From assembly GCA_015680685.1 (NCBI GenBank), contig MNCI01011158.1, positions 337,223 through 388,312 of the forward strand: a stretch of 51,090 nt of DNA. The letters are read 5' to 3'. A program made the position numbers and the translations under genes. Each line of letters starts with the position of its first letter. Position 1 is the stretch's first letter. The stretch is from Gnetum montanum. Taxonomy: Eukaryota; Streptophyta; Gnetopsida; Gnetales; Gnetaceae. The notes under the pieces were generated by a model. The model was not told the origin of the DNA. It made no database searches and saw nothing but the letters and a program-made list of their open reading frames with translations. Shown here piece by piece: positions 39,957 through 51,090 of this stretch.

Positions 39957-42250
39957 AGTTGAGAAACACACCCTTGTTAGAGTCAATGTGCATGTACCAA
40001 ATGTCACTACTGCAATAACAAATGACACATGACCGTTAAAGAGTTATGAACAAAAACATGTGTTGTGGTAAATACTCTTACACTCTTAAGGTTTATTACT
40101 TTGATGTTGTGTATCCTTTCCAATGATAGCTATCAATGCTATAATGAAATGAATCAAGCTCCTAGTGTTGATAAGTTTAACATTTTCCCAGTACATGAAA
40201 TTGCTATGTCATGAGTGTATCATTGAGTGCTCATGATAATTGATACCTACTATCATTCTTTATGGGTAAAAAATTTATGTAATAAACTAAGAATTAGCTC
40301 TTTGGTACTTCACCAAGTCTAATCAAGTAGTAGCAACTTCTATAATAGTGGGTTGACCAATTACTAGTGGATCACATGACTTTTAGATATAACATTTTTC
40401 TTTTGTAAATGTTTTTATTTCATTGACAATGCTCACTCCTATACCAAGATGGCTTACACTACTAGTGCAAAAAAATTCTATAATTTTCTAAATAAGAAAG
40501 TTGCCACCTCTTGAGTCTATCAATCATTACTTCATCATTTAACTTAGATAACATTCTTCAGTTGATTTTTAATGTTTTGTAGAAAATAGAGAATTTTCTA
40601 CTCTATCCTCTACTGAGTCTAAGAAACTAGTTCTTTTTTCTATGAGAGCAGTTCCACTAGCAATTGAAGATTGTCATGACTTACAAGTAATGCATATTTC
40701 TTATATACTAATGTTATTTCCAATTAAGCACCTCGGTACTATACTAATATGCCTAAAGCTCCTAGGGTGGAACATTTCTACATTCATCCATTACAAAAAT
40801 CATATACCTGTCTAATATATCATTGAATCATCCCCATCATTGATCCCTACTATTATTCTCTGATATTTTCTACAATTAATATAATCTTCTTTTCCACTCA
40901 TTTTTCCCCTAACTATTCCATCTAGATGCATTTCTATACAATTAGCCACTAATTATTGGAGTTTGTCATGACTTTATGCTATAACATATTTATTGTAAAG
41001 TAGTTTCCATTACAATAACAATGCTTATTACTACACCAAGATGGCCATAACTCTTGGCATAGAAAATTTTTGTATTTATCTATTATGGATATTTATTAAC
41101 TAACAATTGTATCATCAAATACTCCCCATCAACAATCCCTACTACTATTCTATGATGGTTTTTGAGATTAAGATAACCTGCATATTTTCTACTCATTTCT
41201 TTTCAATAGTATTCCATGTAACAATATTAGTGTACAATAGGCTACCAATTACCATAGGTTCCCTTGACTTAAAAGTAAATCATATTTCTAGTATAACAAT
41301 TCTATCTGTGATGATAATAGCCTACAAAACTAAGATGGCTCTAGCTTCTACCATAGAAAATTACAATATTTTTCTGTTACAAGAAGCTAGTACCTTGGGC
41401 TATATCACTAACTCCTCCTAATCATTAATAATTGCTAGTGATCTTTCATGATTTTTTTATTAAGAAATTCTCTATCTTCTCATCTTATTTCATCCCTAGT
41501 AATTAGTGAAGCTAAATTCGTGAATAATCAACAAACAATTACTAAAGGTTACCCATAATTACAATTAGAGGATATTTCTTATATAACAATTCTCATACCA
41601 ATGACATTACTTGGTTTTGCACTAAGATGGATCAAGTTCATACTGATAAAAATTTGGACAACTATAAGCTATTACATCTCAACTATATTACCAAGTCTTT
41701 CCTACTCATATAACAACTACTATATAATCATTTCTATAATTAATAGAATCTATGTATTTCCTACTCATTTTTTCCATTGAGTAATCAGTGTAGTTGAAGT
41801 TTAGAATAAGTAACCAATTAATCTTTCCAAAACCATATAGAAAATTGAGTTTTTGATATGTCATATTTCTAATGATGATAACTAGCAATTTGTCATCAAT
41901 CATGCTATTCATTGACATGTAGTTACATCTGGTTGTACAGTATAATTTGGTTACAGTATTAGAAGCTATCCTTTTGTAACTATGCTTTGTGCTCCACTAG
42001 GGAAATAGATNCAGAACTATTACAATATTGTCTTAAATGAAGTATTTGTAATTGAAGATTTTCATGTCCTTATTCATATTAGAATCCTTGAAATATTTTG
42101 AAAACTCTTTGATTAATGTTGATTCTATTAACTAGCATCTCCATAGATGCATGGCTAATTATTGAAAATTTTATTTAGATGTCTCCAAATGTGAGCAAAC
42201 CATGACTCTATTTGCTAAACCACTACTAGAGATTTCAGTATTTGTATTCA
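39957..42250. repeat. Decayed satellite-like tandem array, unit about 294 bp
   Basis: An AAGATGGC-like box recurs at 40446, (40745), 41038, 41332 and 41624, and a related GAATCAAGCTCC at about 40152: intervals of 292-299. A second box, TGTATCATTGA..CCCTACTATTATTCT, recurs at about 40220, 40810, 41105, 41395 and 41685 with the same spacing. AT-rich, no gene. A single N is at 42004. A further copy lies left of element C (19837-19990). Confidence 0.8.
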
Positions 42251-42386
42251 AAATTCAAAACTTCCTATTCTATGTTATAGTATACCAATAACACATATTT
42301 TCCTTTCAATGTATAAAGAAGAGAGTTCTTCTAGATAGAATTCTGTATCCAATGAATGGTTGTATTCAATCAGAAATATCTCTTCT

Positions 42387-42592
42387 TTTTTCCATATTAT
42401 TCATCTATTTGAAGATCTAAACATCAATATCAAGAATGATCCATGATAAAAACAACATGATCTAGAAAATAGAAATGGAAAGAATGGATTTTTTCCATAT
42501 TATTCATTTATTTGAAGATCTACATATCAATATCAAGAATGATCCATGATAAAAACAACATGATCTAGAAAATAGAAATTGAAAGAATGGAT
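42387..42592. repeat. Tandem duplication, two 103-bp units
   Basis: TCCATATTATTCA at 42391 and 42494, then TATCAAGAATGATCCATGAT and AACATGATCTAGAAAATAG in both; only a few bases differ. Confidence 0.92.
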
Positions 42593-43166
42593 TTGATGAT
42601 TACTTTCGTTAACTAATATGATATAGCTTCTTCAACTTGGCTTTTCTTTAAAGAATCTACGCATGATATCAATGTATTATACATTTTCATCTACCAATCC
42701 ATATACATGTATTATGATTTTACTTCATTACCTTACAATTTACCATTTTGCAAACCCTATGCATGTGTTGCAACTACAATCAGTAACATACTTTTGTAAA
42801 GTAAAATATACTATTTAAGTTATTTACCATTAATTAGTTTTTGTACAAGCAAATTATAGTTTTAGTGATGAATTTAGGCCTACAAATCAGCCAACTAAGT
42901 TTTTGAACCCCTTAATGCCCCAATTTTTTTACATTATAAGTTCACATTTTTTTTACTATTTTGCATAATCAAAGATAATTAATTTTAGTGGTAGAAATCA
43001 ATAAGTATTACTTTCTTTATTAAGTTCTATGTATTGCAAGAAATCCTAGAAGTAGTGCAAATCAATGTCAATTATATTGATCCTCATAGTAGTTGTGATA
43101 TACATCAACAACATAGATTTTTGAAGAGAAAGCATCTTGTAAAGAGATCTAGATATTGAGTTGAGT
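42593..43166. other. AT-rich stretch with one arm of an inverted repeat
   Basis: No gene. TTGAACCCCTTAATGC at 42903-42918 is inverted at 43891-43906. Confidence 0.5.
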
Positions 43167-43827
43167 TGTTGGGCAATCTAAATTGAGTATCAAAGATTCC
43201 AAAAATTTTCCTATGGTTCAACAACTCTTCAATTGATTATTATTGAATTCTTCAATGCCAATCAATTCCCAAAATGATTATTTTTCCTAATTATTGTAAA
43301 TCCTCTTAACTATAAATAAGAAGCTCTCTATGAGTGAAGGGGATGCCAAACTCAAGAAAGAATCCACACCAAATTAAATCTTTCTTTACTTATATTAAAA
43401 GTTTTTAAGAAAGATTATTGACACCCTGTTGTGATCAACAACCATTGATGTTATTAAGGTTGTGAAGTTGTTGCATTCTAAAGGCAATAGTGCAAGGTTA
43501 CAAATTAGGTGATGTCTCCTTCGTAATCTTTTGATATTCATGATAAATTTATGCATTTTCAATTTGGTTTAATCAATTATTTTCATCTTTGAACTTAATA
43601 TTAGAACTTAGTATGAGGGGCTTTTAATCTTACTTATGAGTGATGGTCATAAGCGTGGAGTTTTTAATTGAATTCAAATATAATTGTTTATTATCTTGAA
43701 AATATTTTTGACTTTGGAACCATTCCTCCATGGATACAACTCATGGGTTAGTCATAGATGAGGTGACAATTTTACAATAGAGATAACTATTAAGGTAATT
43801 CAGCACCAAACTTTGACTAGCTCATCA
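43167..43827 (+). repeat. Probable gypsy LTR (element E), 5' limit uncertain
   Basis: TATAAATA at 43311-43318 and an end GCTCATCA at 43827, the same end word as the LTRs ending at 19836 and 49008, followed by a PBS. A TGTTGG start near 43167 is possible. No second copy is in the window. Confidence 0.5.
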
Positions 43828-43830
43828 ATT

Positions 43831-43848
43831 TGGTACCATCGTCAGGGA
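43831..43848 (+). promoter_or_regulatory. Primer binding site, tRNA-Asp type, decayed
   Basis: TGGTACCATCGTCAGGGA resembles TGGCGCCGTTGCCGGGGA, the plant gypsy PBS that pairs with tRNA-Asp; the changes are mostly C to T or G to A. Confidence 0.6.
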
Positions 43849-44280
43849 GACTGGTAGAGTTAATCATCTTCATAAGGTTAAAAATTAGAGCATTAAGGGG
43901 TTCAACACAGTGTCCAACTAGCCTTTAGTTAGTACCTAGCCACAAAGGTGAAAACAAATAAACAAGTTACTAATATAAAAAAACCATGATCATGCATAAT
44001 ATATGCACAGTTATCTAAAGTGGCTATGAAAAAAATTAAAACTACAATTGATATGTCGATGCCACATTCATGTTATATCATTTTGCAATTAAAAATTCAA
44101 CTAAGCATATTATATCTGGATCATTTATAAACATATAAACAAATAAACAAATCCTTTAGATTCACCATCTATTCATCAAAGTTCTATAACAAACAAAAAT
44201 TAAACTTCTTCACAATCACAACAATGGTCACATAGCCATATAATCAACAAAGAGAAAATTAAATTTGATGCATATGTCAA
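43849..44280 (+). other. Start of element E interior, no gene seen
   Basis: Contains GCATTAAGGGGTTCAA (43891-43906), the inverted partner of 42903-42918. No gag is recognised. Confidence 0.4.
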
Positions 44281-45300
44281 GCCTCTGAGCCTACCTTCAC
44301 TTATATCTTCTTTAAAAGGAGAGGGCTCCATCCCTTCATCATCATCCTAGATTTGGGAATGGATATATTTTTCAATATCTACCACCCCCTTGTCCATGGT
44401 GTTGTGGTTGAGCTAACCCTCTCCAGCACTGTTAAGATCTTTCTTTGGGTGGACCAGACCTCTTAGAGCTAACATCAAACCTCATCTCTAAACCCTTCAA
44501 TTTCATTGGCCTCAGGTGCCAACGAAGAACTTAGTTCATTTGATTCTTCGATGAATGGGTTGACCTTTATATAAATTTTTAAAGAACAAGAAAACGTGTC
44601 CTTTCTTATGATTAAAAGGTGCACCTTCATTCTTGTCTAAATCTATTAAACTCCACACTTCTAGAGAATTGCTGAACTAAGAAAAGAAAAGCATAGCTTC
44701 AAGGAATCATCATTATAATGGTAAACTAAATACCTAATCGAGAGGTAAGAAAACTTTTCTTCCTCTGAAAACCTCAATGCTTTCATAACATGGAGTGTAG
44801 GGCTGAGCACAAAAGTAGTGTGCATGGAAGGTAGGACATTAGTTATGATCATTCATGTCATCATGCAATGTTTAGGCCAAAGGTTCACAAAATAAAATCC
44901 TTATGCCTACAACCACCCAGAATCAAACTTACCAATGAACTAGTGGAAGAGATTCTATTCTCCTTTGTGCTTGCTTCTAGCCAAAAAAATGTTGTCCCCT
45001 TTAGCTAGTAGCCCAAACGACTCCTACAGCTTGGCCATTATTACCTTGATTCTTGTCTTCTAAATAGAAGAAACCAAATAGTGCTCTGGAGGATTAGCCT
45101 TGGTGAGGTATGGTTTTAGGTCCATATAAAATTCCATGACCTCTTAGATAAACCAATTAATTGGAGATCTAATAGAAGTCCCATAGCCCATCATTTCTAG
45201 TTGTTGTTTCACCATTGTGTTCATGTGGTCAAACCACTTAGAGTAATCAACCTTGTAGGGAAAAGGAGAAATTTTTAACTATTTGGTCTTTGGCACCTAT
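44281..45300 (-). pseudogene. Unidentified decayed minus-strand coding region
   Basis: Protein-like stretches on the minus strand: WFDHMNTMVKQQLEMMGYGT and FYMDLKPYLTKANPPEHYLV (about 45040-45240), FGLLAKGDNIFLARSKHKGE near 44960-45010, an open frame 44661-44852 (LRFSEEEKFSYLSIRYLVYH), then a Glu- and Ser-rich stretch near 44300-44540. There are several TAG stops. No family is recognised. It could be a retrotransposon accessory frame like the opposite-strand gene of A and C, but no direct similarity was seen. Confidence 0.4.
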
Positions 45301-46904
45301 AATAAAACCAAAATATATAACATATTAAAATTATCAATGATTTCCGTAATAAATCCCATGCTGGCCTTGGCTTGCTACTCAGTTCTTAATGGCCATTTAT
45401 AATGGAAAACTACACACTAATGAAAAAATAAAATTAACATTTTGTCCTTGATTTGCAAAAATTAGTTACGGTGGTGATTTTTAGTTGACCCTACTGAAAG
45501 AATGATGAGGATTAAGTGATGGAGGTTGACATGGGAAGAAAGATCCCACTCCTTTTCATGGTCCCTACTATGAAGAAGCTACAGATTTTAATTCAAAGAA
45601 AATCAAGGCCCTAATCTCTGCAGATGAAGATCCTATTCTACATTGCCTCATGGTGTTTTTCCCAACAATGCATATCCATCCCCACAAGGTAATGAATTTA
45701 TAATAAAGCTGCCACCTTACTATTAGTTTTTATTTTTTTCTAATTTTAACTATATCGATGTTCATAGTGACCTTGATGTAGATCATAAAGTTTTGGATTG
45801 AATTTCATAGATCCATCAATATAGATTGATATATAAAATATTCAGGCCTCTAATATATTTATTTATATTGCAATTATGCTAATAATATTTGAGACACTTG
45901 AGAAAATTTTAGACTTATCGATTTCCATTGATCTAAGATACATGAATCAACATGTTTAATGAACATATCAAATTATATCAAAGCTACGTTGTATAGATGC
46001 AAAATATTTCATCAAATTTGTTCTTCCTTAAATAATATCGATTCATTCTCTATGAATTGATATATCCATTATGTCTTATCTTAATTTAAGTTAATTAAAT
46101 TATTATTGAAGTTGATAACTTGAGTTCTATCTTTCACTTTATCGAACCATATCATTGAAATCGGTATACCTTGATTTATATTTTAATGAGACATCAACCC
46201 ATTGATTTTTCTCAATATGATCAATACATAGGTCTTTAAGTTTCTCTCTCTAACTTCTATAGACATTGATGAATCAATATCCCTCGATAAAATAACTCAT
46301 CCAAATTGCCCTACATTGTGAAACGCGATACTAACCAATATCAATGTAATGATTTTGTTTACTTAATAATGTACATAATTTTATTTTATTTTTTGGATTC
46401 TTGTAATAAATTCTTATTATTTGGGTAGGAATCCACATATAACTCTGTTAGGAAGGCCCTTCCTAGGATTCATTGGGCTAAAACATCACCTAACAAGGTT
46501 TGCCTCATTTGATGCTAGAATATCTTACAAACTCAAGTTCTTGACCTTTCCTATGTTCTAAGGATCCAAGATGCATTTCTTGCATCAAACTCATCCTCTA
46601 ACTTGCTCTTGGATCAGCTTCCATGTTGGTTGTACACAACTATCTTATCCATTTAAAGTTGGTTATCCACCACCCCCCCCCCAATACTCTTTAAATAAAT
46701 TGTGATATGTATCATACCTAGCTTAATTAGTAAAAATTAAATAAATAATTGAAAAGTGGGTTAGCCAAGTGGATATACCAAAAAGCAAAAATTTCTATGG
46801 GTTTTATATATCTGCTATTATATATAGTGTACTGGTAGCCTCAAGTCTTGCAAACATTAGTATCCATAATCGTCCACCATAGTAGGGATCTCAACCATTG
46901 ACAC
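45301..46904. other. AT-rich DNA with many ATTGAT/ATCAAT words
   Basis: No gene. From 45740 to 46350 words such as CATTGATC, ATCGATT, GATTGATAT and ATCAATAT are frequent, as in the first part of the 19 kb LTR. A run of ten C lies at 46673-46682. Confidence 0.35.
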
Positions 46905-47889
46905 CTATGGAGGGCATAATGGGAAACACATGTTAGATCCTTGTACTAAAAGTACCACTAGACATAATAGATGGTAGCTCAAAAAGAAAGAGGTGGAAGA
47001 TAAGAAAAAAGAGAGAAGCAAAAATAGGGACACACAATACTCTTTAAGGTAAGAAGTAACATGAGGTAAGGGACAAAATAAGCAAAGTAAGGGAAGTGAG
47101 TAAAAATGAAAGGAAGTAGTACAATACCTCTTAAGATAAGTCAATCCATCAAGTCCAATGTCATACCCTAGTTGAAAGATGATAGTTGAGAAAGTAAGTA
47201 TGAAAATTTATTTTTCCATACTCAAACACTTTGCTTATGGAAAGAGCTTCTTGAGGGATGCTAAAAAGTGTGAGCCAAAAGCATCGCTTCAACCATAAGG
47301 TTCTTGTGGGAGTGTGGCCTTGCTCACGATTAAAGGTTCTTGTGGGACCTTGTTACTTATATTGGCTTTTTTTCTTTTTCCTTTTTTCTTTATAAACCAA
47401 ATTAGCCTTCTTCAATTATGAGTTTCCTATGGGGGCAAAAGTTCTCTTTGTATGTATGTGATGGTGGCTTACTTGATTACTGATAATATTTCTTATGCTA
47501 AAGGTACCTTGATGGCTAGTCCCAATATGACACACCCTTTTCTTCCTATTGACTTATCAAGAAGGTAATAAATAGAATCATTCATAAATGCTCAATAGCC
47601 AAACCTGGTTATTATTCCTATGATTCATGAGACTTAGAAATTTAAAGAATATTGGAAAGAAAAAGAAAATAATTCATTAACATAATTTATTAGTTTATTA
47701 ATCTAAGGCTCATTAGTTGATGGATTTTGGGTTTGAATTAACCTATCTCAAGGTAGGGGAATTTTTCCTTCTCCCTTACATTCCAAACATGATGCTAATG
47801 AATTCTTTAAATTCCCAACTAATAATAGAATTTACTATTATCAACTACATTTTTCAAGGTAAAATTCATAGACTAAGATACTTTATTTA
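46905..47889. other. Purine-rich low-complexity stretch and AT-rich DNA
   Basis: 46980-47130 is rich in AAG, GTAAG and AGGTAAG words; ACAATAC(C)TCTTAAG recurs (47034 and about 47121). GGTTCTTGTGGGA occurs near 47300 and 47335. No gene is recognised. Confidence 0.4.
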
Positions 47890-48190
47890 TTATATTATAT
47901 TATAACATAAGGCTCTTTGTTGAAGGTTACTACCCATGGCATGGACTTCTAGTTGACTCGTGTCATTTCCTTCATCATCTTTGGGATAACTTGGTTCACT
48001 TAGCTCTACTACTTTATCCTCCCCCAATTCCTCAATGTGATGTTGATGAAATAACTTAAGTCTTTGTCCATTGACTAGAAATCTAGTTGATGAATCATCC
48101 ATAGGTGAAATTAAGATACTTCCATTATTATGGGATTGTACCACTAGATAAGGGCCTTCCCACCAAGTTGTCAACTAATGAGTCATGAAT
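47890..48190 (-). pseudogene. Gypsy integrase C-terminal fragment
   Basis: Minus strand: LTTWWEGPYLVVQSHNNGSI and FLVNGQRLKLFHQ, the usual end of gypsy integrase, then an acidic tail ending in a stop near 47890. It is cut at about 48190 by the LTR of element F, so F probably inserted into it. It differs from the integrase ends of A and C and belongs to another gypsy family. Confidence 0.75.
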
Positions 48191-49008
48191 TGTTGGTTGC
48201 GATATCACACCCATGATATCGCGTATGCAATATCGCAGCCTACACGCAATATCACGTACATGATATCGTAGCCTGTCTCCTCATCTATAAGTAAGAGGTA
48301 GGAAGATTTGGAAGAGGGTAGTTTTAGTATTAAGGTAGGGACTTTTTGTCAGTTTTTTCCTCTCAACCCTTTCTCCCAGTGCATGCCCACAGTGTGATGA
48401 TTGTAATTGTACGACATCCTTATTTGAGTGTGACGTACTTGGACACGCACATAATCGACAATAAAGATCGAGATTACTTCATCATTGCAACATCCACTTA
48501 GCTTAATTATTTAATTTTTATTGTTCTTTATTGCTTTTTAGTTAATATCTCTCTATCCTTATCTCCTAGTAACACCAAATGAGCACGACTTAATCATGAG
48601 CATTTAAGTGTGACTACTTGGTAACCTAGTAGTGTACCTAGGCCATGCACTTGGTAATCCCAGTGGTAGTCATGCACGAGGTCCAAGATGTGTACGGATG
48701 ATCAAGGAACAGATGCTCATCACACTTAGGCTAGTTTAGATTCTCTCTCATCCTCTCTCCTAGCTTAGTTGATATTATTTCCCATCATACCTAGGAGTAG
48801 CATTAGTGTAGGAACACATCATACACCTCACTCTAGACTCAACCATATGTGACAAATCTAATACTAGTTCAAGTAAGAAGATAGCGAACTACAATCTACG
48901 AATAACTATCTAGATACCACAACTAGTCCGTCTGTGGAGTTTGACCAAATAGTGCATGAAGCGTTCGTATTCATATGGTTGAGTATAGGGGTACCTCGTC
49001 ACTCATCA
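48191..49008 (+). repeat. Element F 5' LTR
   Basis: Starts TGTTGGTTGCGATATC after the broken integrase and ends CACTCATCA, directly before a PBS and gag. TATAAGTA at 48286-48293. From about 48380 it aligns with the LTR ending at 19836. 48200-48270 holds GATATC/AATATC words in tandem, for example CGATATC and GATATCG in inverted pairs. Confidence 0.75.
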
Positions 49009-49010
49009 TT

Positions 49011-49028
49011 AGCGTCGTTGGCGGGGAT
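49011..49028 (+). promoter_or_regulatory. Primer binding site of element F, tRNA-Asp type
   Basis: AGCGTCGTTGGCGGGGAT against TGGCGCCGTTGCCGGGGA, a plant gypsy (often Athila-group) PBS, two bases inside the LTR. Confidence 0.65.
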
Positions 49029-49149
49029 GATGCTAGTTATCTAGATTAGTTATATCATACAAGGTTCCTGTATAGGAATTAATGATATATCTTTTAGGAA
49101 GAAATAAGTACAAAACATCACATACAAATTCACACATAATTGCATAACC

Positions 49150-50160
49150 ATGCCTCTCCTACAAGACTATGATAATGCCACATCTAGTGAGGCAATTCAT
49201 TAGAGAACCAACGAATTATATGACAATAAAGATTAGAGTACGCAATCTAAGGTGGGGGTTTCTTATAAACATAAACGAAGGCAGCATCGTCCCAACGCAC
49301 AAAAGCATAACTTACTTGATGATGATGAACCCCTACTAGCCACTACAAGCCTAACGCAAATACAAGAGGCTGTTCAAATTTCTCATAGGCATTGTAAAGA
49401 GAGCTGCCTAACCAGGCTCAATTTAAATAACTTTCCCAATTTCTCAGGAGGCTATGACTTAGATCTGCAACACATTTACAAGCCTTATATCATGCCTGTG
49501 CATGGAATAACATTGATTACAGTTGGCAAAAACTCAAGCTCTTTCCTATGACACTCGTTGGCCAAGCAAAAGTATGGTATAGATCGTTAAAACCAAATTC
49601 AATTCGACGTTGGCCAACAATGGTAGAACTCTTTAATGAAATATATCAAACTTACGCAAGAGTTTTGACCTTGAGGAAACAAATCCAAGAGTGGAAACAA
49701 GCACAACACGAACCCTTGGACATCGCCTTAGAAAGATATTATGCACTGTTAAACAACTATCTAGGCCATGAGTTCTCCGAGGAAAGGCTAATGTACTAGA
49801 TCATTGATGGGCTCCATGATGAAACAAGAGAGACCCTAGGGATGTATGCCCAAGGTTAAATATATGAACTACGAACCCATCAGTTCCAAGAGCTTATTAA
49901 GCAGGTAGCAAAAGAAGAAGGAGAAATGGCTAGATGGGAGAGTGTTGAAGAACATCAATGGGATCAAAATATCAACTTAACAAAGGTCCATAATCACAAA
50001 AGGGAGAAATCAACCTATCTCAAGGAGGAGGAACCATCTTTGCTAGTACAACAATCATTGGAGGAAGTCGAGGCAAAGATCAATAAGGTGCTAGAATGGA
50101 TGCATAAAAAGTGTGGGGAATATATCAATATTATTGGAGATAGAGTTTTGACAACCTGAG
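49150..50160 (+). pseudogene. Element F gag, broken
   Basis: The first ATG after the leader is at 49150 (MPLLQDYDNATSSEAIH then TAG). The gag core is at 49530-49800: LFPMTLVGQAKVWYRSLKPN, WPTMVELFNEIYQTYARVLT, LRKQIQEWKQAQHEPLDIAL and HEFSEERLMY, then TAG and IIDGLHDETRETLGMYAQG. 49880-50160 is Glu- and Lys-rich. A frame change lies near 49500 before the core. Gag forms the particle. It differs from gag of A and C. Confidence 0.82.
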
Positions 50161-51090
50161 AAGTAGGACAAAATATCATTGGACAATCGGAAAGAAGGGA
50201 TGAGGGAAATAAGTGCTCGACTACCAATCATACGTATGAATGCAACATTTTCCTGTATGATCACCTTAAGGGCCAATGCCCAATCTTGTTGCATTTATAT
50301 GAGCATTGGGAAAAAATGTTACACCAAGAGTTCGTACAGAGATATTTTGTTCAATCACAATGGCAACAATCCCAGTCATGGGGGAAGCCATCCCTAAATT
50401 GGAGACACCCTTTGTATCATCTGAATCCAAATACTTATCTAGTCCAACATCCTATTTCGCCAACTAGGTCAACATACTCTATCTCACCGCATTATGATTC
50501 TCCTTAGTACTATCAGCCCATGTCCTCAACACAACCACCGCCTTGTGTACCTTACACTTCTCCTAAATTTCAACATTCTCATCCTTCCCCTCCTTCTACA
50601 TCACCACCAACTGTTCCTAAAGTGTCTGCACCATAGCAACAACCCATGAATGTTACTTGTGCTACTATTGCCAACAGCAGTGAGAGACCTCCTCAACATC
50701 AAAGGCGTCCCTTCTTTAGACATGATCGTAGGAAGGGACAACACATTTCCAAGGCCACTACATTCTCCAACTCAGCACAAGTCCAAGACTGTGGTGCATC
50801 CTTCTCTTTGAACCCAACGCCTTGTGTCACTTCATCAAGGCCACCAATTAACACTCCAAAAACCATATGGCCCAATGAATACAACCATAGAGAGTGACAT
50901 CCTAATCCTTGCATACCATCTTATGGTCTCAAGTATCATAGTGGTTCAAATCTTTATCCATAAATCACATCTTATAAATTGCCCCACTATGCTTACAATA
51001 ATCAGGTGTGTGAACCCCAATGGGGTAATTATGACCAAGTTTTGATATTTCCAACATGCAAGGATCCTCATCTTTCATTTATTAATCCTC
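50161..51090 (+). pseudogene. Element F gag C-terminal region, Gln/Pro/Ser-rich, runs off the window
   Basis: Plus-strand pieces: FVQRYFVQSQWQQSQSWGKP, YSISPHYDSP, then a Pro-, Ser- and Thr-rich run (50520-50640) and a basic stretch, HQRRPFFRHDRRKGQ (50690-50740), which could bind RNA. No zinc knuckle is visible. Stops at about 50505, 50635 and 50897. Confidence 0.55.

Noticed and set aside
46905-47144. Minus-strand frame rich in Leu and Ser
   Set aside because: Low-complexity purine-rich plus strand; no start context or similarity.
1-51090. tRNA, rRNA or host protein genes
   Set aside because: None recognised on either strand; the HAD-like exon is the only host-type protein segment and lies inside a retrotransposon.

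Overview
The window is land-plant nuclear DNA, almost entirely old, nested LTR retrotransposons plus satellite-like DNA. No host gene, rRNA or tRNA was recognised. The density and decay of the elements suggest a giant repeat-rich genome; a gymnosperm is a guess, not a proof.

Layout. 1-581: tail of a plus-oriented LTR. 582-15504: element A, a decayed minus-strand Tat/Ogre-type Ty3/gypsy element whose 5' LTR is 13867-15504 and whose 3' LTR is missing. 15505 to about 18975: element B, a plus-strand relative that keeps protease and 3' region but shows no RT or integrase. About 18976-19836: a different LTR that ends against one unit of a satellite. 21543-39951: element C, a structurally complete 18.4 kb minus-strand Tat/Ogre-type element with two LTRs, a GGGGG target duplication, PBS, PPT, gag, protease, RT, two RNase H domains and integrase, all with broken frames. 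39957 to about 42250: decayed tandem array with a period near 294 bp. 43167-43848, 47890-48190 and 48191-51090: parts of other gypsy elements, the last with LTR, tRNA-Asp-type PBS and a broken gag.

The most unusual system is in A and C. Between protease and RT, where Ogre elements carry only an intron, both hold a 3-4 kb gene on the opposite strand. In C it reads as about eight exons (28797-32898) with phase-consistent plant splice sites. A holds the same gene (5824-8903), with recognisable protein similarity and matching exon ends, so it belongs to the family and is not a one-off insertion. In C its second exon is a dead FCP1/NIF-like HAD phosphatase segment.

Both elements also carry arrays of TAGTTTA-anchored mini-hairpins (4-bp stems that covary, 6-nt loop) at the same three module boundaries: after integrase, before RT and after protease. 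A second, element-specific motif (CAGCGTG in C, ACTATGCTCT in A) recurs in each element's LTR, leader and antisense-gene promoter region.

The assembly has two clear faults. The N-bounded pieces 11944-12114 and 27361-27861 are inserted backwards, each shown by a perfect terminal inverted overlap (62 and 65 bp) and by coding sense opposite to its neighbours.
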